A DNA stretch of 19,386 bases. It comes from an uncultured Bacteroidota bacterium. GTDB lineage: Bacteria > Bacteroidota > Bacteroidia > Chitinophagales > Chitinophagaceae. The position numbers and the translations under genes are program-made. Within the stretch, counting starts at the first letter, position 1. Every line of letters starts with the position of its first letter. The notes beneath the pieces are model-generated. The model saw nothing but the letters and a program-made list of their open reading frames with translations. It did not search any database and was not told where the DNA came from. This document shows positions 6,491-14,090 of this stretch, piece after piece. The DNA lies in assembly GCA_903912435.1 (NCBI GenBank), contig CAIWHI010000820.1:1-19386 (forward strand), read 5' to 3'.

Positions 6491-9436
6491 ATGGCATATA
6501 TTTCAAAATGGGTACTTTTTGTGCTCCTTCTGTTCGTATGCTTCAATTCAAATGCCCAGTGGCTCAAGAAAAGTGAGTCATCAGACGATTTGTATAAAGA
6601 AGCCAAGCGGGAAATAGAACTTAAGCATTACCAGAAAGCCATAAACCTATGTAACAAGGCAGTGGATATCTCTCCAAAAAACCTTGATATTTACCTCCTC
6701 TTAGGTAGGGCTTTTGCCCTTGCCGGAAAGGTGGACAGTGCAAGGCTTGAACTCAACTACGTTTTACAGAAAAACCCACGGTATAAGGATGCGTATATCT
6801 ACATTATCAATATTGAAACGGTAGCTTGTAACTACTCCCAGGCACTTGAATATGCCGATATGGGATTAAAACAATACCCCAACGACCGCGAATTACTACT
6901 CAAAAAACTGGATATTTATAATAAGGAAGGAGACTGGCTGGAAAGTAATAAACTGGCAGAGTACCTTTTTGACCGCTATTCGTCTGATGCATTTATTCGC
7001 AGTACCTATTTGGATTACAAGCTCACCCTTGCGCGGCAATATTCCCACAGAGGGTATATTGAAATTGCAAAACGCGCCTACGAATCAGTACTGGAACAAG
7101 ACCCACTTAATAAAGAAGCCTTACAGGCAGTTTTTTCTTTAGATGTTAGGTCGGGTAATTACGAAAGCTCATTGGCATATACAAACAGGGCTTTACAATC
7201 AAGCCCTACATCTCCCGAATTCCTGATGAAGAAAATGAGTATTCTTGATGATATGTCGAGATATATCGAGGCTATAGAAGTATGTCTACAACTCATAAAG
7301 TTAAACCCTTCAAAACCAGAATATCTTAAATCTCTTTCTTACCTGAGAATGAAGGCTGGCAGGTATTATATGAATGCCGACCCATTTTTACAGTTTCAGG
7401 CCGTTCTTGAAAAAGAACCAGGGAACAGAGACGCATTGAACTATGTAATCAATATTGCACAAAGCCGTGGCTTGCTTACTGAGGCATTGAATTGGGAAAA
7501 TGCAGCACTTAAAAAATATCCTAATGACCGCGACCTGCTTGCCAAGAAAATGAATACCCTCGAAAATATGAGAAGCTATGGTAAGGCTTCTGATATTGCA
7601 CTAACATTGTATAAATCTTCTCCTACTGCTGATAACAAAGCAAATTTCATAGAATTAAGAACACTTGCTGCAAAACAATATATCAATGACCAGGAATATG
7701 ACAGTTCTATTTCATCTCTTAATTCAGTTTTGTTCTACGATAATAAAAATTTAGCAGCCATTAACTATCTGGTAAATGCCTACGCGGGTCAAAAAAAGTA
7801 TGAAGAAGCAATCCAGGTAATTGATGCAAATGGATTAACTAATTATCCGGGCGACGAGCGTTTACTTTATAAAAAGGCGGGACTTTTAGAAGCTGCTCAG
7901 AAGTATGATGTTGCAGCAGGTATTTCCAAGCAGTTGTATACTAAACGCAGGGCTATTACCACCAACAATAACGGAAAAATTGATGCAACAACCAATAGCT
8001 ATTTGGTAAGCTTTGTAGAACAATCAATACTGGCAGGCAAGCAATCGATGCAATACGATGATTTCTATGGCACTATACCAATTTTACAGGATGTACTTCA
8101 GATTCAGCCCGACAATGTAGATGTACTTAATTATATCATCAACCTGTATGATGCCAATAAACGTTTCGATTCTGCATTGTATTATTGCGATAAGGCTTTG
8201 GAATCTTTCCCTGATAACAAAGACTTCAAATTAAAAAAATCAGTAGTTCTTGCAGATGCCCAGAGGTATGATGAAGCTAGTGTAATTTCTGGCAAACTGC
8301 ACGAGGATTACCCTTATAACTTGCGTTACCGCAATATTTATACCGACCAACTATTAGGGGCAGGCAAATTATTATTGTTGCAAAACAAGCCTGACAGTGC
8401 CTTAATATTCTATTACAAGGCACTTGAAATAAACCCTAATGATACTACAGCCTTATACTACACCATCAACCAGCAGATTGCCACCAACCAATGGGATACT
8501 GCACTGGCGCTGGTAAACAGGGGACACGCCTTATATAAGGATAATCAGTTTTTCTTTATGAAAAGGGCAATCATATTTGAACACAAGGAACAGTGGAATG
8601 ATGCATGGAAAGCAGCCGACTCGCTTCAGAAAATGTACCCTCTCGACATGAAGATTCTTGATTATGACCAATATCTTTATAGCCGCAGGTTGAAGAATGA
8701 ATTAGGCTTATTTTACCTCCATTCAAAAATCATGGATTCAACCCATACCAATATTAACAGTATTGCTACAGTGCAGTATAGCCGCAAAATAAAACATGGT
8801 ACACTTACTGGCCGTGTGAACTATGCCGGCAGGTATAATGGTACAGGTTTTCAGTTTGAAGCTGAGGCTTACTACAATCTTAATCCTAATTGGTATCTGT
8901 ATGGTGTTGCAGCTTACTCTCCTACTACAATAATTTTCCCTCAATACCGCTTCGGTCTATCCTTATTCCATAGTTTCCCTCGCGGTTGGGATGCTGAAAT
9001 TGGGGCAAGATACCTCAAGGCCGATAGTGGCACAATTTATTCACTCGTAGGTTCTGTAGCCAAGGAGGTCAATGACTTCTACCTTAACCTCAGGGGATAC
9101 TATATTAATAGGGTATTGTTGAGTAATGCATCTAGTTATTACTACTCTATTATTCTTACATCACGCTACTACCTCGACAACCGCAAAGCCTACTTTACTG
9201 CTATAGCCGGATACGGTACTGCTCCTGATGATTTCAGCCTTAACTATGAGCTTACACGCACTCTTGCTTATAATACAGTAAGCTGTGGTGCAGGTTTCTC
9301 AAGGCAATTGCAATACCGAACAACCATAGGCTTATTTGGCACCTGGTATAATGAAAAGACTGGCGTTACAAAACATGGAATAGCTACTTATCGCAACCAA
9401 TATGATATCTATGCAACCCTCTTAAGGAGATTCTAA
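6491..9436 (+). CDS. TPR-repeat protein with C-terminal YaiO-like outer-membrane beta-barrel
   Basis: 981 residues with a signal peptide (cleavage after SNA, near residue 22). Residues about 30-730 are TPR helices arranged in roughly 108-residue super-modules. Residues about 735-981 are alternating beta strands rich in Tyr and Phe, ending in RRF with a terminal Phe, as expected of a Bam-assembled outer-membrane barrel of YaiO type. The architecture parallels PgaA, where periplasmic TPRs bind the nascent polymer and the barrel exports it. It follows the synthase by 198 bases. I infer that it is the periplasmic scaffold and outer-membrane exit of the exopolysaccharide system. PgaA is usually about 800 residues with a 16-strand barrel; this barrel is shorter and may form a smaller pore or only an anchor. 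Confidence 0.9.
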   Translation: MAYISKWVLFVLLLFVCFNSNAQWLKKSESSDDLYKEAKREIELKHYQKAINLCNKAVDISPKNLDIYLLLGRAFALAGKVDSARLELNYVLQKNPRYKDAYIYIINIETVACNYSQALEYADMGLKQYPNDRELLLKKLDIYNKEGDWLESNKLAEYLFDRYSSDAFIRSTYLDYKLTLARQYSHRGYIEIAKRAYESVLEQDPLNKEALQAVFSLDVRSGNYESSLAYTNRALQSSPTSPEFLMKKMSILDDMSRYIEAIEVCLQLIKLNPSKPEYLKSLSYLRMKAGRYYMNADPFLQFQAVLEKEPGNRDALNYVINIAQSRGLLTEALNWENAALKKYPNDRDLLAKKMNTLENMRSYGKASDIALTLYKSSPTADNKANFIELRTLAAKQYINDQEYDSSISSLNSVLFYDNKNLAAINYLVNAYAGQKKYEEAIQVIDANGLTNYPGDERLLYKKAGLLEAAQKYDVAAGISKQLYTKRRAITTNNNGKIDATTNSYLVSFVEQSILAGKQSMQYDDFYGTIPILQDVLQIQPDNVDVLNYIINLYDANKRFDSALYYCDKALESFPDNKDFKLKKSVVLADAQRYDEASVISGKLHEDYPYNLRYRNIYTDQLLGAGKLLLLQNKPDSALIFYYKALEINPNDTTALYYTINQQIATNQWDTALALVNRGHALYKDNQFFFMKRAIIFEHKEQWNDAWKAADSLQKMYPLDMKILDYDQYLYSRRLKNELGLFYLHSKIMDSTHTNINSIATVQYSRKIKHGTLTGRVNYAGRYNGTGFQFEAEAYYNLNPNWYLYGVAAYSPTTIIFPQYRFGLSLFHSFPRGWDAEIGARYLKADSGTIYSLVGSVAKEVNDFYLNLRGYYINRVLLSNASSYYYSIILTSRYYLDNRKAYFTAIAGYGTAPDDFSLNYELTRTLAYNTVSCGAGFSRQLQYRTTIGLFGTWYNEKTGVTKHGIATYRNQYDIYATLLRRF

Positions 9437-9457
9437 TAAGCATAATAATTTTTTTTG

Positions 9458-9487
9458 CAAAAGAGGCACCATATGGTGCCTCTTTTG
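9458..9487 (+). terminator. Hairpin terminator after the TPR/barrel gene
   Basis: A fully self-complementary 30-base sequence: CAAAAGAGGCACC, an ATAT centre, then GGTGCCTCTTTTG. It is preceded by a T8 run and followed by a T-rich stretch, so it may work in both directions. It lies 22 bases after the stop at 9436. Confidence 0.88.
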
Positions 9488-9582
9488 TTTAGAGGATTTC
9501 ACCAAAATGTCTACAGCCTTATATAAGACGATTATGCCAATTTTAGCAAATCGCCTTTAATGTATATAAAGACAACAATCAA

Positions 9583-9590
9583 TATCTTTG
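9583..9590 (+). promoter_or_regulatory. -7 promoter element for the DUF4838 lipoprotein gene
   Basis: TATCTTTG matches TAnnTTTG. No clear TTG lies at the expected -33 distance, so the match is partial. It overlaps an in-frame TTG at 9588, which argues against translation starting there. Confidence 0.45.
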
Positions 9591-9614
9591 TATAAATTCA
9601 TAAAGCTTACCCTT

Positions 9615-11873
9615 ATGTACATGAGATTACTTATAGGATTGTTCCTGATATTCAACCTCGGTGCCTGCAAGGGGGCTGCCCAGGATTTAGTAATTGTCAA
9701 CAACAATCTATCTATTTATAAAATCATTATTCCTGCTGATGCTAGTAAGCTGGAAATCAAGAGCGCTAGTGTATTGCAAGACTACATCTTGAAGGTTACA
9801 GGGGTGCAATTGCCTATAGGCAATGAGAAAAAGGAACCACTTAAAACCCCGGGTATCTACCTTGGTTATACAGCCAAAAAAGATATAGCCTACCGTGGTA
9901 AAATGCCACCTGAGAGCTACCAGCTAAAAACAGATGGTAAAGACCTGATTATTTGTGCCGGTAGCGGGAAGGGACTGATTTATGGCGTATACTTCTTTAT
10001 AGAAAACTACCTCCACTGCCGTAAGCTAGCCGGTGAGCCTGCATTTATCTACGTTTCAACAGATGTTACCATACCAGGAAGGATTAATGATTTTCATAAG
10101 CCTGATTTTATCTATCGAGAGGTATACTACCCTGCATCTAACGATCCTGAATACCTGGAGTGGCACCAACTGCAACAATTAGATGACTTATGGGGGCTAT
10201 GGGGGCATACCTTCAATAAACTACTACCTGCCGATACCTATTTCAAAACCCACCCTGAATATTATGCACTAGTAAAAGGTGTAAGGCAACCATCGCAGCC
10301 AGACCTGAGTAATGAGGAGGTGTTCAGGATTATAGCGGATGAATTAAAGAAAAGAATGGCCGCCCATCCCGATGCTATGTACTGGTCTATAAGCCCGAAT
10401 GATGATAATGGCTACTGTGAATGCAGCTTATGTAAGGCCACAGACAATGAAAATGGTGGGCCATCGGGTTCATTAATAAAATTCGTAAACCGCATTGCAG
10501 TGGCCTTCCCAGATAAAACCTTTACTACCCTGGCCTATGGTTATACCCATAAAGCACCTACAAGCCTTAAACCCGCCAAAAATGTATATGTATTTCTTAG
10601 TGATATTGATGCTTTCAGGGATAAGCCTTTATCAGAAGAAGGCACAGCCGCCACTTTCAGGAAGGATTTAAAAGCATGGGGAGGCATTACCCCTAATATT
10701 TTTGTGTGGGACTATATTACACAGTTTACCAATTACCTGGCACCTTTCCCTAACCTGCATACTTTGAAAGCCAATATGCAATTCTTTAAAGATAATGGGG
10801 TAAAAGGCGTTTTTGCACAAGGCAGTGGTACTACCTATAGCGAATGGGCCGAACTTAGGAGCTACCTGATGGCCAAAGTATTTGAGGATTCTAAAGTAGA
10901 AACAACAGAACTCACCAACTCGTTTATTGACTATTATTATGGCAGTGCCTCACCCTACCTGCAACAATACCAGGACCTGCTGCAAAGCAAAATGCTGGAA
11001 ACCCACCGCCACCTGGATATTTATGGTAATCCTATAAATGAGTGGAGTTCCTACCTCACACCTGAACAGCTAGACCTAATGAGCTCTCTAATGGATAAGG
11101 CCGAGGCCGCAGCAGAAGGGAAACCACAAACCCAACAAAGAGTTATACGGGCAAGGCTACCACTTGAATATACCGTATTGCAACAGGCACGTTTTTATGG
11201 CATTGAGAAACATGGCATTTGGGTTAAGGATAAAAATGGTGAATATAGCCTGAAACCTAAGTTTGCAGAAAAAATTAGCCGATTTGTAGCTAACTGTAAA
11301 AAGGCCGGAGTAACCGAACTTTCGGAAGGGGGGCTGACTCCAGACCAATACCAGGCAGAATGGAATAATATTATCAAAGGCGGGGTAACCAAAACAATAG
11401 CCCTTGGCGCAAAACTAACCCTGCAATATCCATATGCCGAGGACTACCCTGCTAAAGCTAATAGAACCCTTACCGATGGAAATCCCGGATACAATGACTT
11501 CAGTTATAACTGGCTGTGCTTTTATGGCACACCTATGGTAGCCACCATCGACCTAGGTAAAAAAGCCTCTATAAGTGCCATAAAAATGCACTTCCTGGAT
11601 GACCCCAGGCATTTCATCTTCCAACCTGAAAAAATAACAGTTGAAGTATCTGAAGATGGCACTACCTACCATTCATTTGGTGATTATAAACCGGCTCCCA
11701 ATACTGAGCATTTTGAAGTAGGGGTAAAAGAATATAGATCCAATAATGGCAGTAGAAATGCCCAGGCACGGTTCATAAGGGTTACAGCCACTAATTTAGC
11801 TACACTACCCGCATGGCGCTACAGGGATAATAAAAAGCCTATGATAGCTTGTGATGAGATATATGTGCAGTAG
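9615..11873 (+). CDS. DUF4838 lipoprotein with C-terminal discoidin-like carbohydrate-binding domain
   Basis: 752 residues from the ATG at 9615 (a second ATG at 9621 is equally possible). The upstream in-frame TTG at 9588 is rejected because it lies in a -7 promoter element. The N-terminus is a lipoprotein signal with lipobox L15-G16-A17-C18. The next region resembles the alpha-glucuronidase (GH67) N-terminal domain. The central part carries the DUF4838 signature WSISPNDDNGYCECSLC (257-273), with Cys at 268, 270 and 273 that may bind metal. Residues about 592-752 look like an F5/8 type C (discoidin/CBM32-like) domain. The protein is likely an envelope-attached glycoside hydrolase or glycan-binding protein. 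No SusC/SusD pair or other glycosidase lies beside it, so the substrate is unknown. Confidence 0.85.
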   Translation: MYMRLLIGLFLIFNLGACKGAAQDLVIVNNNLSIYKIIIPADASKLEIKSASVLQDYILKVTGVQLPIGNEKKEPLKTPGIYLGYTAKKDIAYRGKMPPESYQLKTDGKDLIICAGSGKGLIYGVYFFIENYLHCRKLAGEPAFIYVSTDVTIPGRINDFHKPDFIYREVYYPASNDPEYLEWHQLQQLDDLWGLWGHTFNKLLPADTYFKTHPEYYALVKGVRQPSQPDLSNEEVFRIIADELKKRMAAHPDAMYWSISPNDDNGYCECSLCKATDNENGGPSGSLIKFVNRIAVAFPDKTFTTLAYGYTHKAPTSLKPAKNVYVFLSDIDAFRDKPLSEEGTAATFRKDLKAWGGITPNIFVWDYITQFTNYLAPFPNLHTLKANMQFFKDNGVKGVFAQGSGTTYSEWAELRSYLMAKVFEDSKVETTELTNSFIDYYYGSASPYLQQYQDLLQSKMLETHRHLDIYGNPINEWSSYLTPEQLDLMSSLMDKAEAAAEGKPQTQQRVIRARLPLEYTVLQQARFYGIEKHGIWVKDKNGEYSLKPKFAEKISRFVANCKKAGVTELSEGGLTPDQYQAEWNNIIKGGVTKTIALGAKLTLQYPYAEDYPAKANRTLTDGNPGYNDFSYNWLCFYGTPMVATIDLGKKASISAIKMHFLDDPRHFIFQPEKITVEVSEDGTTYHSFGDYKPAPNTEHFEVGVKEYRSNNGSRNAQARFIRVTATNLATLPAWRYRDNKKPMIACDEIYVQ

Positions 11874-11945
11874 ATGATTGTGATCAACATAAGCAATTAG
11901 ATTAAAATCGCTTTCTAACGTATAATACATGTTAATAGGCAACCT

Positions 11946-12002
11946 CAAACTATTCATGCAAATTGTCTACTCAGTGAGTAGACAATTTGCATGAATAGTT
12001 TG
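11946..12002. repeat. 57-base near-perfect palindrome (28-bp arms, 1-base centre)
   Basis: The left arm 11946-11973 (begins CAAACTATTCATGC, ends TCTACTCA) is the exact reverse complement of 11975-12002, with a single G at 11974 between them. No T-tract flanks it, so it is not a standard intrinsic terminator, though as RNA it would fold into a very stable hairpin that could end or protect the upstream transcript. It sits between the lipoprotein stop and the thioesterase start. Confidence 0.95.
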
Positions 12003-12050
12003 CCAAATAAGACAACAGTACAACACCTTACATATAATACTTGATAAAAC

Positions 12051-12530
12051 ATGAGCAACCTAAACGGGGAAACAAGCAATAATTCAAGAGTAAATGGCTT
12101 CGATACTGTTAAAGTCCTTGATACCATGCTGGCTAATGACCATTTTAGTAAGTGGCTTGGCATAGTTGTTGATGAATACCGTATAGGGTATTGCAGATTG
12201 CATTACACAGTAAAAGAAGAAATGATGAACGGATTTGGTATAATTCATGGAGGGGCATTGTTTTCTGCTTCCGATAGCGCTTTTGCTTTTGCCTGCAACT
12301 CCCAGGGGAGGTTAAGTGTGGCATTGGATGTTACGATTAGCTTTATAAAATCTGCTAAAATTGGAGACATTCTCACAGTAGAAGCAAAAGAGATCCATAC
12401 AGGCAACAGCACTAGTTTTTATAATGTTACTACCACCAATGAAAAAAACGAAATCATATCCCTCTTTAAAGGCACTGCTTACAGAACAGGTAAAATGGTT
12501 TATGAACCAGGAAATGGTGCAAATTATTAA
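12051..12530 (+). CDS. PaaI-family hotdog-fold acyl-CoA thioesterase
   Basis: 159 residues of hotdog fold. The core motif NGFGIIHGG (60-68) and ASDSAFAFACNSQG (73-86) match PaaI, with D75 in the position of the catalytic Asp and H66-G67 in the HGG loop. The later segments ISFIKSAKIGDILTVEA and YRTGK are also typical of the family. It hydrolyses acyl- or aryl-CoA thioesters in the cytoplasm. In phenylacetate degraders PaaI releases CoA from stalled hydroxyphenylacetyl-CoA, but no other paa gene is nearby, so the physiological substrate is unknown and I give no symbol. The first 15 residues are polar and look disordered. Confidence 0.9.
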   Translation: MSNLNGETSNNSRVNGFDTVKVLDTMLANDHFSKWLGIVVDEYRIGYCRLHYTVKEEMMNGFGIIHGGALFSASDSAFAFACNSQGRLSVALDVTISFIKSAKIGDILTVEAKEIHTGNSTSFYNVTTTNEKNEIISLFKGTAYRTGKMVYEPGNGANY

Positions 12531-12544
12531 CCTAATGTTCTTTA

Positions 12545-12572
12545 TTGCCGAAAATAAAATTGATTACTTTTG
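12545..12572 (+). promoter_or_regulatory. Promoter for the OB-domain protein gene
   Basis: TTG (12545-12547), 17 bases, then TACTTTTG (12565-12572). This is the best match to the Bacteroidota TTG / TAnnTTTG promoter in the window. The transcript would start near 12578, about a dozen bases before the ATG at 12591. It excludes the in-frame TTG at 12570 as a start. Confidence 0.6.
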
Positions 12573-12590
12573 CACAAAATTGCATATACC

Positions 12591-13007
12591 ATGAGTAGAA
12601 AAAAATGGATTGGTTTATTTATTGCCGGATTAATATTAGGTGTATGTACAGCTTTATATGTCTGGGTATATGTGATCAACAAGCCACATGAAAAAGTTGA
12701 AGACGCAAAAGGAATTACCATCACAGCCTTAGCCCTGGCGAAAGAATATAGTGCCAACGAAAAAAAATCAGATTCCCTCTATCTAAATAAAGCCATTGAA
12801 GTAAGTGGCGTTATCAGTGAAGTAGATAAAAACCAGGATGGCGGGCTAATGATTGTACTTAAGACAGATGACCCATCGGCAGGTGTGCAGTGCGCACTAA
12901 GAGATAAAGGGGCTACTGTAGCTAAAGACCAGAACATTACCATCAAGGGTTTCTGCTCAGGAAATGGCATTACAGGGGTATCTCTTACCGACTGTGTAAT
13001 AAAATAA
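12591..13007 (+). CDS. Membrane-anchored tRNA_anti-like OB-domain protein
   Basis: 138 residues from the ATG at 12591; the in-frame TTG at 12570 lies inside the -7 promoter element. MSRKKW is followed by one transmembrane helix (about 7-29), so by the positive-inside rule the rest should be periplasmic. Residues about 45-138 form a tRNA_anti-like OB-type domain with the family pattern ADxLYxxKxIEVxGxVxxVDK, GVQC, TIKGxC and DC (Cys at 101, 122 and 135). It aligns with the C-terminus of the glycosyltransferase at 4493-6292 with one gap and about 36 of 79 identical residues. Despite the Pfam-style name, there is no evidence of tRNA binding. Function unknown; a ligand- or partner-binding module linked to the synthase is a hypothesis. 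Confidence 0.82.
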   Translation: MSRKKWIGLFIAGLILGVCTALYVWVYVINKPHEKVEDAKGITITALALAKEYSANEKKSDSLYLNKAIEVSGVISEVDKNQDGGLMIVLKTDDPSAGVQCALRDKGATVAKDQNITIKGFCSGNGITGVSLTDCVIK

Positions 13008-13042
13008 GACCATAAATAACAATTGAACTAAATAATAAAAAA

Positions 13043-13432
13043 ATGAAAAAACTTTTGCTGATTGCCGCAATGGGTATTGCCTTTGTAGGTTGTTATAACG
13101 ATAAATCAGATAAATTGTATCCCCAACCAGCTGCTAATGCCTGCGATACAACAACCATTACCTATACTCACGATGTAAAACCAATACTTGATGCCAATTG
13201 CAATACCGCAGGTTGTCATAACTCATCGGGAAATGCTAGCACAGGTAATCTTGACTTCACTGTATTTGCAACATTGAAGGCTAATGCCACTGCCGACCTG
13301 ATAGTAGCTGATATTAATGGGGCACCGGTTGGTAGGGGTCATGCTGCAATGCCATTGGGTTTACCCAAAATGTCACAGTGTGATATTAATAAGGTTACAA
13401 GGTGGATAAATCTGGGTGCGCTCAATAATTAA
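13043..13432 (+). CDS. Small c-type-cytochrome-like lipoprotein
   Basis: 129 residues. The lipoprotein signal has lipobox FVGC with Cys17. The mature part contains HDVKPILDANCNTAGCH: C53, C58 and H59 give a CX4CH haem-like motif instead of the usual CXXCH. M103 in HAAMPLG could be the distal haem ligand, and the ending CDINKVTRWINLGA (from C113) is typical of small Bacteroidota cytochrome-like domains. C34 and C113 might form a disulphide. The protein would face the periplasm or outer-membrane lipid and carry electrons, if haem is attached. It starts 35 bases after the OB-domain gene and precedes YceI and DUF5777 genes in the same direction, suggesting an envelope operon. Confidence 0.75.
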   Translation: MKKLLLIAAMGIAFVGCYNDKSDKLYPQPAANACDTTTITYTHDVKPILDANCNTAGCHNSSGNASTGNLDFTVFATLKANATADLIVADINGAPVGRGHAAMPLGLPKMSQCDINKVTRWINLGALNN

Positions 13433-13505
13433 TCCATCAAACAATTTTCAAGTTTTATCCTAAACGGGATAACATTTATAAACAATCAAAAAAGAAAAAC
13501 AAAAG

Positions 13506-14060
13506 ATGAAAAAGATAATTCTGACATCAATGGTACTTGCCTTGGCAACTTCAGGTGTATTTGCCCAAAAATACCTTACCCGCACTGGTAAAGTAACTTT
13601 TGATGCTACAACCCCTACTTCACCTGAAAAGATAGCAGGTATGAATAATGAGGTTTCTACAGTGTTCGATGCCAAGGTTGGTAATATCCTGTTTCAGGTA
13701 CCCGTAAAGAGTTTCAAATTTAAAAATGCCCTTATGCAGGAGCACTTTAATGAGAACTATATGGAAAGTGATAAATTCCCAAAAGCTGACTTTAAAGGAA
13801 ATATCACCAACCTGAGTGAAGTTAATTTCGCTAAAGACGGGACATATAAAACAACTGTATCAGGTAGTCTTACCATTCATGGTGTTACCAATACAGTTAC
13901 AGTATCTGGTACTGCTACAGTAACTGGTACTACGGTATTGCTGAAAGCTACTTTCCCAGCTAAGCTGGCTGAATACAAAATATCAGTTCCAGGCCTGGTA
14001 GCCGACAAGGTAGCAAAGGAAGCTTCTGTAATAATGGAATGTAGCCTAACCCAAAAATAA
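13506..14060 (+). CDS. YceI-family periplasmic lipocalin-like protein
   Basis: 184 residues with a signal peptide ending VFA-Q at 20/21. The mature protein shows the YceI beta-barrel pattern: GKVTFDATTP at the start, FKFKNALMQEHFNENYMES, DKFPKADFKGNI, and the conserved SGSLTIHGVTNTV segment. YceI proteins bind long isoprenoid or other amphiphilic lipids (quinone-like molecules in TT1927b) in the periplasm. Beside a cytochrome-like lipoprotein and a DUF5777 barrel it may take part in quinone or redox handling, but that link is inference. A small stem TTATCC/GGATAA lies in the 73-base gap upstream. The next gene begins 30 bases downstream and is probably cotranscribed. Confidence 0.92.
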   Translation: MKKIILTSMVLALATSGVFAQKYLTRTGKVTFDATTPTSPEKIAGMNNEVSTVFDAKVGNILFQVPVKSFKFKNALMQEHFNENYMESDKFPKADFKGNITNLSEVNFAKDGTYKTTVSGSLTIHGVTNTVTVSGTATVTGTTVLLKATFPAKLAEYKISVPGLVADKVAKEASVIMECSLTQK

Positions 14061-14090
14061 GTTCTTATTTAATACTCTTTAATTTGCTTT

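Noticed and set aside
6491..9436. A complete PgaA orthologue
   Set aside because: The TPR-plus-barrel plan is similar, but the barrel part is only about 245 residues and no PgaB or PgaD gene is present, so I do not assign the symbol.
9588..9614. TTG as the start of the DUF4838 lipoprotein
   Set aside because: It overlaps a TAnnTTTG element, and the ATG at 9615 or 9621 gives a compact lipoprotein signal.
11946..12002. The palindrome as an intrinsic terminator, a dif site or an insertion-sequence end
   Set aside because: No T-tract, no XerC/XerD-like asymmetric arms with a 6-base centre, and no transposase or target duplication beside it. Kept only as an unexplained palindrome.
12051..12530. 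Part of a phenylacetate degradation operon
   Set aside because: The thioesterase fits PaaI, but no other paa gene is in the window; the neighbours are envelope proteins.
12570..12590. TTG as the start of the OB-domain protein
   Set aside because: It overlaps the -7 promoter element TACTTTTG, so it is unlikely to be in the mRNA; ATG 12591 gives a normal positively charged anchor.
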